A DNA stretch of 64,000 nt. Source: Bacillota bacterium (GTDB lineage: Bacteria > Bacillota > Clostridia > Christensenellales > SZUA-584). The stretch lies in the NCBI GenBank assembly GCA_023412005.1, contig JAEYOE010000025.1, positions 1-64,000 on the forward strand, given 5' to 3'. This document shows, in pieces, positions 43,289-52,156 of this stretch; position 1 is the first letter of the stretch, and every line of letters starts with the position of its first letter. The notes beneath the pieces are model-generated. The model had not been told where the DNA came from. It ran no database searches and saw nothing but the letters and a program-made list of their open reading frames with translations. A program made the position numbers and the translations under genes.

Positions 43289-44779
43289 ATGGGTATTGTG
43301 TTATGGATTGCACCGGCCGCTGCCATTGCGTTTTTTGCATTGCTCCGCTGGAACAAAATGCTGCACGCTGTCAGCATCACCGTTTCCGCTTTGCTGGTGA
43401 CAGCGGGCTGTTTCGTCACCGCACAGGTGATGGCCTCAGGCGCGTACGGATACGGTTTTCTAAACGGCTTGTTCTACGTGGATCAGGTCAGCATCATCGT
43501 GTTGGACATTGTGCTGGTTATCGGCCTTATGTCTGCCGTTTATTCGGTCGGTTATCTGGAAACGGAGAAGGCGCGCGGCGAAATCACCGATAAACGGATC
43601 AAGCTTTACTATATGCTGATGTATTCGTTCATATTGACGATGATACTGGCATTGACGGTGAGAAACATGGGCGTCATGTGGATTGCGATAGAGGCAACGA
43701 CGCTCGCATCGGTTTTTCTGGTGGGCTTCGGCAACGGCAAAAAGGCGCTGGAAGCCGCTTGGAAGTACGTCATCATCTGCTCGGTGGGCATTGCCATTGC
43801 GCTGCTTGGTGTCATATTCCTGTACGTTTCCTCTTCGGGTGTGCTCGGTGAAGAAAACGGGCTTAATTGGACGGCGCTGTTTTCAGGCGCACAATCGCTG
43901 TCCGGCCCGATACTCAAATTCTCCTTCATATTCATACTCATCGGCTTTGGCACCAAGGCAGGCCTCGCCCCCATGCACACCTGGCTGCCTGACGCGCACA
44001 GTCAGGCCCCTTCGCCGATCAGTGCGCTGCTCTCCGGTGTGCTGCTTAACGGCGCAATGTACGGCATCATACGCACCGTTGCGATCGTCAACAAAAATCT
44101 CGGAAGCAACAGTTACACAGGTGGCTTGATGATCGTCGCCGGCTTGCTCTCAATACTGACGGCAGCGCTGTTCATTATCACGCAAAAGGATTATAAGCGA
44201 CTTCTTGCTTATTCCAGTATCGAACATATGGGAATCATATCGCTGTCTGTGGGGCTTTTTACGCCGGCATCGCTGTTTGCCGCGTTCTTTCACATGATCA
44301 ATCACTCGCTGACAAAATCGATGCTCTTTTTATCCTCAGGCACCGTGCTTCAAAAGTATGGATCACGGGAGATCAGCAAGGTGAGTGGGGTGCTTAAAGC
44401 GCTGCCCGTTACCGGAACGGTTTTCATGCTGGGGCTTTTCGCAATAGGCGGCATGCCGCCCTTCAGCGTTTTCGCGAGCGAATTCAACGTGCTGGCATCC
44501 GTTTTCACGAGTCATGCAAGTGCCGGATCAATCGTCCTCGGCATCGTGCTGGCGCTTATTCTGGCGGTGGTTTTCGCCGGGCTTATATACGCGCTGTTCA
44601 ACATGTTTTTCGCCGCCAAAGAAAACAATAGTGTTCAGCGCGGAGAAACGAATATTCCCGGTGTCTGTGTGCTGGTGGTGCTGCTGGCCGCCGTTCTCTA
44701 TATGGGCGTCGCAATGCCCGAAGGTCTTAAAAAATTGATTTCTGACGCTGTCAGCATTGTTAACGGAGGCCTGTCATGA
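43289..44779 (+). CDS. HyfF-like proton/ion-pumping subunit
   Basis: 496 aa, second NuoN/NuoL-type antiporter-like subunit of the complex. Landmarks are WIAIEATTLASVFLVGF (TM5 Glu), GFGTKAGLAPMHTWLPDAHS (TM7 Lys), LAYSSIEHMGII and FHMINHSLTKSMLFLSSG. About 13-14 membrane helices. Its last four bases overlap the start of the large subunit gene (ATGA). Confidence 0.9.
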   Translation: MGIVLWIAPAAAIAFFALLRWNKMLHAVSITVSALLVTAGCFVTAQVMASGAYGYGFLNGLFYVDQVSIIVLDIVLVIGLMSAVYSVGYLETEKARGEITDKRIKLYYMLMYSFILTMILALTVRNMGVMWIAIEATTLASVFLVGFGNGKKALEAAWKYVIICSVGIAIALLGVIFLYVSSSGVLGEENGLNWTALFSGAQSLSGPILKFSFIFILIGFGTKAGLAPMHTWLPDAHSQAPSPISALLSGVLLNGAMYGIIRTVAIVNKNLGSNSYTGGLMIVAGLLSILTAALFIITQKDYKRLLAYSSIEHMGIISLSVGLFTPASLFAAFFHMINHSLTKSMLFLSSGTVLQKYGSREISKVSGVLKALPVTGTVFMLGLFAIGGMPPFSVFASEFNVLASVFTSHASAGSIVLGIVLALILAVVFAGLIYALFNMFFAAKENNSVQRGETNIPGVCVLVVLLAAVLYMGVAMPEGLKKLISDAVSIVNGGLS

Positions 44780-46347
44780 GCATGATGAGTGAAGAACGGT
44801 TGATCAAGGCATACCCCGAAGCGCTCAGCAGCAGGCGCGAAGCCAACGGCAACGAAATCTATTTTGATGCTGTCCCGCAAAAAATCCGCGACATCTGCGC
44901 CTTTATAAACACCGATTTGGGTCTCTCTCTGGTAAATCTGTTTGCCACCGACGATAGAGCGCTCAATGGCGGCTTCTCGATTTACTATGTGTTTGCCGAC
45001 CGTGAGGCCGGGCAGCTGCTGATATTAAGAACCTCGGCAGATTCCGGTGAGTTTACGTCTATCACCGCCGACGTGCATGCCGCCGCGCTTTATGAACGGG
45101 AGATACAGGATATGTTCGGACTTATGGCCGTGGGGCACCCGGAGCCCAAAAGGCTCGTGCTTCACGGCAACTGGCCCCAAGGGATTCACCCGCTGCGCCG
45201 TGATTTTGACAACCGCAGGCCTGAATGGGCCAGTGAGCCCGCTGAATTCAGGCAGGTGGAGGGCGAGGGTGTTTACGAAATACCCGTGGGGCCCGTACAC
45301 GCGGGCATCATAGAGCCGGGGCATTTTCGTTTCAGCGTGGCAGGCGAACCCATCATCAATCTTGAAGCCCAGCTTTATTATGTGCACAAGGGCATCGAAA
45401 AGCGCTGCGAAGGCGAGAGCATTGAGCGCTGCTTTTACATAGCCGAACGCATTTCCGGCGACGAGACCGTCGCCAATTCGCTTGCGTACTGTCTGGCAGT
45501 GGAGAAGCTGGCGGGCATAGACGCGCCGCCCCGCGCCGCCTACACGCGCGTGATATTCGCGGAGCTGGAACGCCTCACGAGCCATCTGGGAGACCTCGCG
45601 GGCATATGCCTTGATGTGGCGTATGGCTTCGCGGCATTTCAGTTTAGAATGATGCGCGGCTGGTGCTACGCTGCTGCGGACGAGCTTTGCGGCATGCGCT
45701 TTTTAAGAAGCGTCAACTGCCCGGGCGGGGTCAGGCGCGAATTTGTTGCAGGCAAGCAAAACAGCATAATAGCGCAGCTCAACCGGATACAAAAGGAGCT
45801 TAAGGACACGCAGGACATCATCAAATCGAGCAGCATGTTTATCGACAGAGTCGAGAACACGGGCGTATTGTCCAGCACAACAGCGAAGGATCTGAACGCT
45901 GTGGGCCCGGGCGGACGTGCGTCGGGCCAAGCCGGCGATGTGCGTAAAGCGTTTCCTTACGCGGCTTATGATAAGCTACAGTTTAACGTGCCTCTGCATC
46001 ACAACGGTGACGTTAACTGCCGGATGAACGTGAAGCTGGAGGAGTGCTTTGAATCCATCAGCCTGATGATACAGGCAATAGAGACCATGCCGGAGTCTTC
46101 TTTATATGAACCGCTGCCCGGCATTGCCCCCTACAGCACCGCCTTCGGTTTAACCGAGGCGCCGCGCGGTGAAAACATGCACTGGATTATGGCGGGAGAA
46201 AACGATACTGTTTTCCGGTATAAGATCAGAACGCCGTCGTTTTGCAACTGGCCTGCGCTTTGCCACGCCGTCAGCGGCAATATCGTGCCGGATTTCCCGC
46301 TGATCAACAAAAGCTTTAACCTGTCTTATGCAGGCAACGACCTATGA
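44776..46347 (+). CDS. Group 4 hydrogenase large subunit-like protein lacking Ni ligands (Ehr type)
   Basis: 523 aa. Residues 1-150 are a NuoC-like domain (LYEREIQDMFGL, HPLRRDF) fused to a NuoD/HycE-like large subunit (about 160-523), the HyfG arrangement. Group 4 hydrogenases hold the NiFe site with C-G-x-C near the start and D-P-C-x-x-C near the end of this domain. Here the first site reads R-I-S-G-D-E (225-230) and the last nine residues read N-L-S-Y-A-G-N-D-L, so all four cysteines are missing while the surrounding sequence is well kept. The protein cannot carry a NiFe centre and belongs with the energy-converting hydrogenase-related complexes. Electron acceptor unknown. Confidence 0.87.
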   Translation: MSMMSEERLIKAYPEALSSRREANGNEIYFDAVPQKIRDICAFINTDLGLSLVNLFATDDRALNGGFSIYYVFADREAGQLLILRTSADSGEFTSITADVHAAALYEREIQDMFGLMAVGHPEPKRLVLHGNWPQGIHPLRRDFDNRRPEWASEPAEFRQVEGEGVYEIPVGPVHAGIIEPGHFRFSVAGEPIINLEAQLYYVHKGIEKRCEGESIERCFYIAERISGDETVANSLAYCLAVEKLAGIDAPPRAAYTRVIFAELERLTSHLGDLAGICLDVAYGFAAFQFRMMRGWCYAAADELCGMRFLRSVNCPGGVRREFVAGKQNSIIAQLNRIQKELKDTQDIIKSSSMFIDRVENTGVLSSTTAKDLNAVGPGGRASGQAGDVRKAFPYAAYDKLQFNVPLHHNGDVNCRMNVKLEECFESISLMIQAIETMPESSLYEPLPGIAPYSTAFGLTEAPRGENMHWIMAGENDTVFRYKIRTPSFCNWPALCHAVSGNIVPDFPLINKSFNLSYAGNDL

Positions 46348-46357
46348 GGATAATACG

Positions 46358-47143
46358 ATGCTGAAAACCATTGGAAAAATAACAAAATACCCGAGACTGA
46401 CGCTGAAATACCCCAAAAAGCCGATGGACAGCCGTTTATTCATCGGAGCCCCCGAAATTGACAAAACGCTGTGTACGCTGTGCGGCGAATGCGCGCGGCG
46501 TTGTCCGTCGCGCGCCATTGTGATGACCGCAGACAGCATCGGTATCAATTTGGATGAGTGTGTGTTTTGCGCACTGTGCGCGGATATCTGCCCGTCGGGT
46601 GCGGCACGGATGTCCAGCGAATTCGAGCTGGCACAGAAGGACAGGGGTATGCTTCGTGTTTCGCCGCCCTACCAAGATGACGGTACCATAACGGGCGAAC
46701 CTCTGGAAAACATTGAGGATCGCCTTGCGGAAAGCATAAAGAAGAAATTTGGCCGCAGCCTGCAGATACGCGAGGTGGACGCGGGCAGCTGCAACGGCTG
46801 TGATTATGAGGCGAACGCGCTCAACAATCCGTTCAACGACGTGGAGCGTTTGGGTATCCATTTCGTTGCGTCTCCGAGGCATGCGGACATGCTGCTGGTG
46901 ACAGGCTGCGTTACGCGCAATATGGAGCTGGCGCTTATCAAAACATACAACGCGACACCTGACCCCAAGCTGGTTGTTGCCGTGGGGGCGTGCGCGTGCA
47001 GCGGCGGCATATTCCGCGACGCTTACGCAACGAGGCACGGTGTCGGGTCGGTATTGCCTGTGGATGTTTATATCCCCGGGTGCCCGCCAAGGCCTCAGGC
47101 CATTATGCATGGTATTTTGAAAGCGATAAACAGAATAAAATAG
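46358..47143 (+). CDS. Fused two-[4Fe-4S] ferredoxin and NuoB/HyfI-like small subunit
   Basis: 261 aa from the ATG at 46358, with TGAGGA upstream overlapping the previous stop. Residues 25-85 form a two-cluster ferredoxin domain (CTLCGECARRCP, CVFCALCADICP), the HyfH/NuoI role. Residues 120-261 are the hydrogenase small subunit/NuoB domain with G-S-C-N-G-C-D-Y-E, T-G-C-V, G-A-C-A-C-S-G-G and P-G-C-P-P-R-P, so its iron-sulfur cluster ligands are present. In Hyf and Hyc these are separate proteins; here they are one chain. It keeps a full electron wire although the large subunit has lost NiFe. Last gene of the operon. Confidence 0.9.
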   Translation: MLKTIGKITKYPRLTLKYPKKPMDSRLFIGAPEIDKTLCTLCGECARRCPSRAIVMTADSIGINLDECVFCALCADICPSGAARMSSEFELAQKDRGMLRVSPPYQDDGTITGEPLENIEDRLAESIKKKFGRSLQIREVDAGSCNGCDYEANALNNPFNDVERLGIHFVASPRHADMLLVTGCVTRNMELALIKTYNATPDPKLVVAVGACACSGGIFRDAYATRHGVGSVLPVDVYIPGCPPRPQAIMHGILKAINRIK

Positions 47144-47146
47144 TCT

Positions 47147-47362
47147 TTATTCTTTGTTTGTATCAGCTATGTAGCTCTCCCATACGGTGCCAAAAATATC
47201 AGATGTGATATCGCAGGTATTTCCGGGGTTTAAAAAAGATTCAATCTCTTCTCGCGTGCCGCTTTTGGGAAAGCTGTTTTCTTTAAAAGATATCAAATCG
47301 GCCAGCGCGCCCCGAGGCGTTTTGCGGCCTTTGTACTGCATCATCCAGTCGTAAAAATTCAT
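47147..47362 (-). CDS. YozE-like SAM-fold small protein
   Basis: 71 aa from the ATG at 47362 behind AGGAAGGTG. Matches the YozE/UPF0346 plan: N-F-Y-D-W-M-M-Q-Y at the start, L-I-S-F-K-E-N-S-F-P-K in the middle, and I-F-G-T-V-W-E-S-Y at the end. The family has a SAM-like helical fold of unknown function in Firmicutes. It converges on the Hyf-like operon with 3 bases between stops. Confidence 0.77.
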   Translation of the reverse strand: MNFYDWMMQYKGRKTPRGALADLISFKENSFPKSGTREEIESFLNPGNTCDITSDIFGTVWESYIADTNKE

Positions 47363-47715
47363 AAGCACCTTCCTCACTGTTGCAATCATGTCGGTACAGA
47401 CAATAGTTTTATAACCCAATCATATATTCTCTGATAAAAAAAATCAATCAAACAACCGGATTCCGGCTCCTTTAAAGAGTTTTAATCATTTGCCTCTTAT
47501 TTTATTGATGATAACATTATTGACTATTAATATGGAGCAAACGAATAAGCAAAAATTGAGAAGATTCTTCGTGACAGAAAAAAAGCGCTGGTCGTGTGAA
47601 TCGCGCGTATTTCTCTGTATCAATACCGCCTTCCATCATAGTTGAACACCTGCTTCAAAGTGCGTTTTTTCTCATAACAAAAGCGGCCTGCTTGGGCCGC
47701 CTATGTACCTTTGGG
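47363..47715. other. Intergenic region, no gene seen
   Basis: 353 AT-rich bases between two leftward small genes. Apart from the terminator at 47679-47700 nothing is recognised. Confidence 0.5.
47679..47700 (-). terminator. Terminator of the 71-aa Cys-rich gene
   Basis: GCGGCC/GGCCGC hairpin (47700-47683) with a 6-base loop, then TTTT on the minus strand. Confidence 0.75.
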
Positions 47716-47931
47716 CTAGCAGCAGAAGTTTCTTGTGCAAAATGTTACCGCTTCAATATCTCTGAGACGGACAACGGTGACGCATCCCCGGCATACGATT
47801 TTGATAGCGTCATCCGATACACCTGTTAACAACCCCCTGAAACAGCCGCCCTCTGTGGTGACACACACACACTCATCAATATTGTTCTCAAGCTCACTCA
47901 ATATGCTGTCCTGATCGCAATTGTATGACAT
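47716..47931 (-). CDS. Small Cys-rich LSm-like protein
   Basis: 71 aa, family not recognised. After a short helix, residues 18-62 read as five short strands (ECVCVTTEGGCFRGLLTGV, DAIKIVCRGC, VTVVRLRDIEAVTF), the pattern of an Sm-like beta barrel. Eight cysteines, including a C-terminal T-F-C-T-R-N-F-C-C. AGGAGCG precedes the ATG. Small Cys-rich barrels of this kind occur in spore-formers and may be spore structural proteins, but this is inference. Monocistronic. Confidence 0.65.
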   Translation of the reverse strand: MSYNCDQDSILSELENNIDECVCVTTEGGCFRGLLTGVSDDAIKIVCRGCVTVVRLRDIEAVTFCTRNFCC

Positions 47932-48300
47932 GGCTCTCGCTCCTTTTCATTCAATGTTTGCAATATTATTTTATTAATCGCATGTCGGCTTGGTGACATC
48001 GACGCCATGTTGTGTATGTTTTGCTGTAAAGTGAGTATCTTTCTTATATTCTTCTTCCCATTATTCTGCTTATACCAAAGAGAATAAGCATTATGAGCAT
48101 TATCACCGTTACCTCACCGGAACAGAAATATCTCGAATCGCCGGGGACGGCTCCCACTTGTGCCTCAACTGGGGTATGCCGTTCAGCTTAAAGCTGTCCC
48201 ATGCGGTTAGGGTATCTCTTTTGATTTTTTGAATCGCACGGAAACGATAAAGAAAAAAGAAGCCGGATGTTAACCCAGCTCCCTCTCAATCTGTTATGGC
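47932..48300. other. Intergenic region, no gene seen
   Basis: 369 bases between the Cys-rich gene and the malic enzyme gene. A short perfect hairpin (CAGCTT-A-AAGCTG near 48184) is present; no gene or recognised RNA. Confidence 0.45.
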
Positions 48301-49473
48301 TTATAGCCGTGCCACGCCGCTTTTCCTTGCCGCCTCGGCCACCGCCTGGGCCACCTCCGTCCCCACGCGCTTATCAAACGGCGCGGGAATCACGTATTCT
48401 GCACTCAGCTCCTCATCCGAAACGAGGCTTGCCAGTGCATATGCCGCCGCGATCTTCATCTCATCGTTAATGTCGCTCGCGCGCACATCCAGCGCGCCGC
48501 GGAAAATCCCCGGAAACGCCAGCACATTGTTAATCTGGTTCGGGAAATCGCTGCGGCCTGTGCCCACCACGCGCGCACCGGCTTTTATTGCGAGTACCGG
48601 CATAATCTCCGGCACGGGGTTGCTCATCGCAAACAGAATCGGATCGGGGTTCATCGATTTCACCATCTCTTCAGAAACGATACCCGGTGCCGAAACGCCA
48701 ATAAACACATCCGATCCCTTAATCACATCCTCAAGCGTGCCTTTTTTCATCTCGCGGTTGGATATCGCCGCCATCTGCTGCTTAAACGGGTTAAGCCCCT
48801 CGCGCCCTTCATAAATCGCACCCTTTGAGTCACAAAGAATCACGTTTCTCAGGCCCATGCTCATCAGCAGCTTGGTCACCGCTACGCCCGCCGCGCCCGC
48901 GCCCGATACCACAACCTCCTGTTCCTCAAGCTTGCGGTCTGTCAGCTTCATCGCGTTTATCATTGCGGCCGCCGTTACCACAGCCGTACCATGCTGGTCG
49001 TCATGAAATATCGGAATGTCACAGCGTTCTTTCAATTTCTGCTCGATTTCGAAGCAGCGCGGCGCGGCAATGTCCTCTAAGTTCACGCCGCCAAAGCTGC
49101 CGGATATCTGATACACCGTCTCGACAATGCTATCCACATCTTTAGACTTCACACAGAGCGGAAACGCGTCCACATCTCCAAACGCCTTGAACAGCACGCA
49201 TTTTCCCTCCATCACGGGCATACCCGCCTCAGGGCCGATGTCGCCAAGGCCCAGCACCGCTGTGCCGTCTGTCACCACCGCAACGAGATTCCACCGGCGT
49301 GTGAGCTCATAGCTCTTTGAGCTGTCTTTTTGTATTTCAAGGCAAGGCTGTGCCACGCCGGGGGTATATGCCAAAGATAAATCCTGCTTGGATTCTACCG
49401 GCACCGTGGCCTTTACCTCTATTTTGCCCTTCCAGTCGTAATGCAGCTTTAAGCTTTCTTTTGCGTAATCCAA
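48301..49473 (-). CDS. NAD(P)-dependent malic enzyme
   Basis: 390 aa, the short bacterial malic enzyme length. It decarboxylates malate to pyruvate. Visible motifs are the catalytic Tyr in LSLAYTPGVA (about 36), the Lys in MEGKCVLFKAF (about 91), metal-binding F-H-D-D-Q-H-G-T (about 155-162), the Rossmann loop SGAGAAGVA (about 191-199), and MSNPVPE. The start is TTG (49473), with AAGGAG 9 bases upstream. It stands alone, and the fumarase genes at 11.9 kb would supply malate. NAD or NADP preference cannot be settled by eye. Confidence 0.92.
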   Translation of the reverse strand: MDYAKESLKLHYDWKGKIEVKATVPVESKQDLSLAYTPGVAQPCLEIQKDSSKSYELTRRWNLVAVVTDGTAVLGLGDIGPEAGMPVMEGKCVLFKAFGDVDAFPLCVKSKDVDSIVETVYQISGSFGGVNLEDIAAPRCFEIEQKLKERCDIPIFHDDQHGTAVVTAAAMINAMKLTDRKLEEQEVVVSGAGAAGVAVTKLLMSMGLRNVILCDSKGAIYEGREGLNPFKQQMAAISNREMKKGTLEDVIKGSDVFIGVSAPGIVSEEMVKSMNPDPILFAMSNPVPEIMPVLAIKAGARVVGTGRSDFPNQINNVLAFPGIFRGALDVRASDINDEMKIAAAYALASLVSDEELSAEYVIPAPFDKRVGTEVAQAVAEAARKSGVARL

Positions 49474-49536
49474 TTTGCCAGTCTCCTTGTTTTTGATTCC
49501 TGCTTATTCTACCATAAGCCCATAGATGTTCATAGA

Positions 49537-50241
49537 CTAAAAATCGACGAGGCCGTATTCCTCCAGCTTTTTATCCAGCTCTCTTCGGTTCGGATAGTAT
49601 GCTTCCAGCGCTTTGTAAAACGCACGCGAATGGCTCGGCGTTTTTAAGTGGCACAGCTCATGCATGATCACATAGTCAATCAAATCCGTCTCGCACCGCA
49701 GCAGATGCACCGACAGGCTTAAATTCAGCCGTCTCGTGTTGATGCTGCCCCATCGCGTGAGCATGTTGCGCACCGAGAGCTTAATTTCGCTCGAGGGTGC
49801 CGGGCTGATGCGTTTTTGCATGGCTGCGAGGCGCTCGGAAAACACCGTTTTGGCCGTACGCAACAGGTAACGCACAAACAGCGCTTTGACACTTTGCCCC
49901 GGCGGCACACACAGCACCAGCTCCGAGCCATTAAGCCCGGCGAACGGCTTTTCATCGTGCACCACACGCAGCCTATACCGCTGCCCCGCCAAGCAGAAGC
50001 TGTCTCCGCTTTCATACGCAGCCGGATAACAGCGGCTGCGCTTGTCCTCCACCATCTTCAGGCGCTCGCTGATGTAAGCTTCGTGCTTTCCGACAAACGC
50101 AATGATCCGGTTCTCAGGCAGGTAATGCGGTGCAGATACACAAACGCGCTTGTCTCCGGTTACGCGTATGCGCATGTTCTTCATTTTTTTGCGCTGAATT
50201 TCAAAGCCAAGGCCGCTCAGCGTCGCCGCATCTTTTTTCAT
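49537..50241 (-). CDS. YgjP-like zinc metallopeptidase-domain protein (M48-like)
   Basis: 234 aa. COG1451 family: an N-terminal beta region (FEIQRKKMKNMRIRV, then VSAPHYLP) and a C-terminal zincin helix with H-E-L-C-H (about 190-194), followed by HSRAFYKALEAYYP where the third ligand His is found. R-W-G-S-I-N-T-R-R in the middle is a family hallmark. In E. coli YgjP binds or acts with UTP in vitro reports, but the physiological role is not clear. Cytoplasmic. Single gene. Confidence 0.85.
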   Translation of the reverse strand: MKKDAATLSGLGFEIQRKKMKNMRIRVTGDKRVCVSAPHYLPENRIIAFVGKHEAYISERLKMVEDKRSRCYPAAYESGDSFCLAGQRYRLRVVHDEKPFAGLNGSELVLCVPPGQSVKALFVRYLLRTAKTVFSERLAAMQKRISPAPSSEIKLSVRNMLTRWGSINTRRLNLSLSVHLLRCETDLIDYVIMHELCHLKTPSHSRAFYKALEAYYPNRRELDKKLEEYGLVDF

Positions 50242-50290
50242 AGCGTCTATATTCTACACGAATATTTTACCGCTGTCTTTATGTTAACTA

Positions 50291-50315
50291 AAAAGAAGCA
50301 GGATCATTCCTGCCT
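50291..50315 (-). terminator. Terminator after the membrane-repeat protein gene
   Basis: GCAGGA/TCCTGC hairpin (50313-50298) with a 4-base loop, then TTCTTTTT on the minus strand. Confidence 0.75.
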
Positions 50316-50335
50316 CTTGATGCAAATATTCTTTG

Positions 50336-51736
50336 TCAGCCTGTTGGGCTTTGAGCCGCGAGCCTTTTTTTACGCACATTGTGAAACCCAACGCTCAGCG
50401 GCCACCACAGCACCCCGAACACCGCAAAAACACTCCATGGGAAACCCGGTGACGTGATGACATTAACCGTGACAACCAGCGCAATAACGAGCAGACTGCC
50501 CACCACTGATAACGCCGTCATGCTTTTTCTGCAAACCACAGCCGCCGGCCACCACAGCACGCCGAGCGAAGCGAATAGGCTCCACAAGAACCCGGGCGAG
50601 GTGATCAGATTGATTGTCAGCAGCGTTACGATAATCAATACCGCACCCGCCAATGAAAGCGCGAGCGGTTTTCGTTTAAAGCCCAGTGCGAGAGGCCACC
50701 AAAGCATGACCATGCACGGGAACACACTCCAGGGGAAGCCGGGTGATGTGGTCACATTAACAACAGCGAAGAACACGATGCTCAAAAGTGTTGCGGTAAC
50801 CGCGTAAGCCAACCACTTTTTGTAACGCGCAAACAGCAACGTCATCGGCCACCACAGCATCGCAAACGCGGGGTAATGGGCCCACAGCGCGCCGGGCGAA
50901 TAAACCATGTTCACCGCCGCAAAGAATACAATACTGAGCGCGCTCATCACGGCAGCATAGCCATGCGCGCTTTTCCGACCGTAGAAAAACACGGACAACG
51001 GCCACCACAGCACACCAAACGCCACGAACATCACCCAAGGGCTGAGCGGTTCAAGCAACGCGTTTAACACACCGTAATAGGCGATAACAACGGCCGACGC
51101 GGTCACTGAGAAAGCCAGCCTCCCAAAGCGCTTGCCTGCGTACATCGCCAGCGGCCAGAACACCACCGGTGGGCACGCATACAGCGCCCACGGATACGGT
51201 GTTTCCATCAGGTTGCAAGCGATGAGAAACACGATGGTGAGCAGTGAGCCAGCCACCGAAAACGGCTTGGATTTATCTCTGAAGCACAGGCTCAGCGGCC
51301 ACCACAGCGCGGCATATATCGCGTAAACGGCCCAGAAACGCGCGGGTGTCAGCAGCAGATTGATAATTGTGAAGTAGAGTATCAACAATACGCTGAACAG
51401 CACCGCGACGGGCACCGAAATCATTCGGCCACGCAGATGCACACCGGCGGGTATAAATAGCAGCACCGGTACGGTATACAAGAACCACAAATACTGAGGC
51501 GTCACGATGAGATTCACCGCCGCCAAAAGGGCAAGCGTTAGCAGGCTGCCAGCCAGCGCAAACGCGAGATAGTGCTTCTTGCCGCACAGCACAACCCCGA
51601 GCGGCCACCACGCAACGGCATATATGGGGAAAATGCACCACAGAAACCCCGGCGTTGTGATGATATTCACCACAGCAAGCATCACCGCAATCAATGCCGC
51701 GCCCGCCACCGAAAACTGAGTTTTATAGCTTGTCAT
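50336..51736 (-). CDS. Membrane protein of nine tandem two-helix repeats
   Basis: 466 aa from the ATG at 51736, 5 bases after AGAGGTG. Almost the whole chain is a repeat of about 50 residues: a hydrophobic helix, N-[LIV]-x-x-[TS]-P-x-x-x-W, a second helix, then [LFV]-W-W-P-L and a short basic loop. Nine units can be counted, one of them degenerate (LLFIPAGVHL). The single-unit version is the C-terminus of the HAAS protein encoded immediately upstream, so this gene looks like an amplification of that domain. Function unknown; probably regulated by the PadR protein of the same operon. Confidence 0.8.
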   Translation of the reverse strand: MTSYKTQFSVAGAALIAVMLAVVNIITTPGFLWCIFPIYAVAWWPLGVVLCGKKHYLAFALAGSLLTLALLAAVNLIVTPQYLWFLYTVPVLLFIPAGVHLRGRMISVPVAVLFSVLLILYFTIINLLLTPARFWAVYAIYAALWWPLSLCFRDKSKPFSVAGSLLTIVFLIACNLMETPYPWALYACPPVVFWPLAMYAGKRFGRLAFSVTASAVVIAYYGVLNALLEPLSPWVMFVAFGVLWWPLSVFFYGRKSAHGYAAVMSALSIVFFAAVNMVYSPGALWAHYPAFAMLWWPMTLLFARYKKWLAYAVTATLLSIVFFAVVNVTTSPGFPWSVFPCMVMLWWPLALGFKRKPLALSLAGAVLIIVTLLTINLITSPGFLWSLFASLGVLWWPAAVVCRKSMTALSVVGSLLVIALVVTVNVITSPGFPWSVFAVFGVLWWPLSVGFHNVRKKRLAAQSPTG

Positions 51737-51748
51737 CACAGCACCTCT

Positions 51749-52156
51749 TTACCTTTTGTACTTCAGCCAGCGAAAGAACATAGAGAGAGGCCACCACAGC
51801 ACCCCGAAAATCGGGAAAACACACCACAGAAACCCCGGCGTAATTGTTAAGTTAATAAACAGCACAAGCCCGATAATCAGCACACTGCCCACCACCGAAT
51901 ACCCAAGCTGCAACCCCGCGCTGCTCCTTTTAAGCGGCAGCTGCTGCTGCACGCGCAGCTCGTCTCTGATGTCGCCGATGTCGCCGAATTCCACAATCGC
52001 TCTGTTGATCGCGTCTTCCTCCGCTTTGCCCTGAGCCATCAAATCGTTCACCTTTTCCTCAAGGTTCTCAACAATTTCTCTTTTTAATGATTCTTTACGT
52101 TCGCTGTCGGGAATCTCCCGAAACAGCGCGTCTACATGCTCCTGAATGGTTTTCAT
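51749..52156 (-). CDS. HAAS-domain membrane protein
   Basis: 135 aa from the ATG at 52156 (GGAGGAG upstream, ATGA overlap with the PadR gene). Residues 1-68 form a HAAS (DUF1700-like) helical domain: IQEHVDALFREIPDSERK, then A-I-x-x-F-G-D-I-G-D-I-R-D-E-L. The C-terminal half has one two-helix unit ending LWWPLSMFFRWLKYKR, the same unit repeated nine times in the next gene. PadR-HAAS pairs are common in Firmicutes, where the PadR protein represses the operon. Confidence 0.85.
   Translation of the reverse strand: MKTIQEHVDALFREIPDSERKESLKREIVENLEEKVNDLMAQGKAEEDAINRAIVEFGDIGDIRDELRVQQQLPLKRSSAGLQLGYSVVGSVLIIGLVLFINLTITPGFLWCVFPIFGVLWWPLSMFFRWLKYKR

Noticed and set aside
39579..47143. Annotation of the operon as a hydrogen-evolving hydrogenase-4
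   Set aside because: The large subunit lacks all four Ni-binding cysteines, so hydrogenase activity is not supported.
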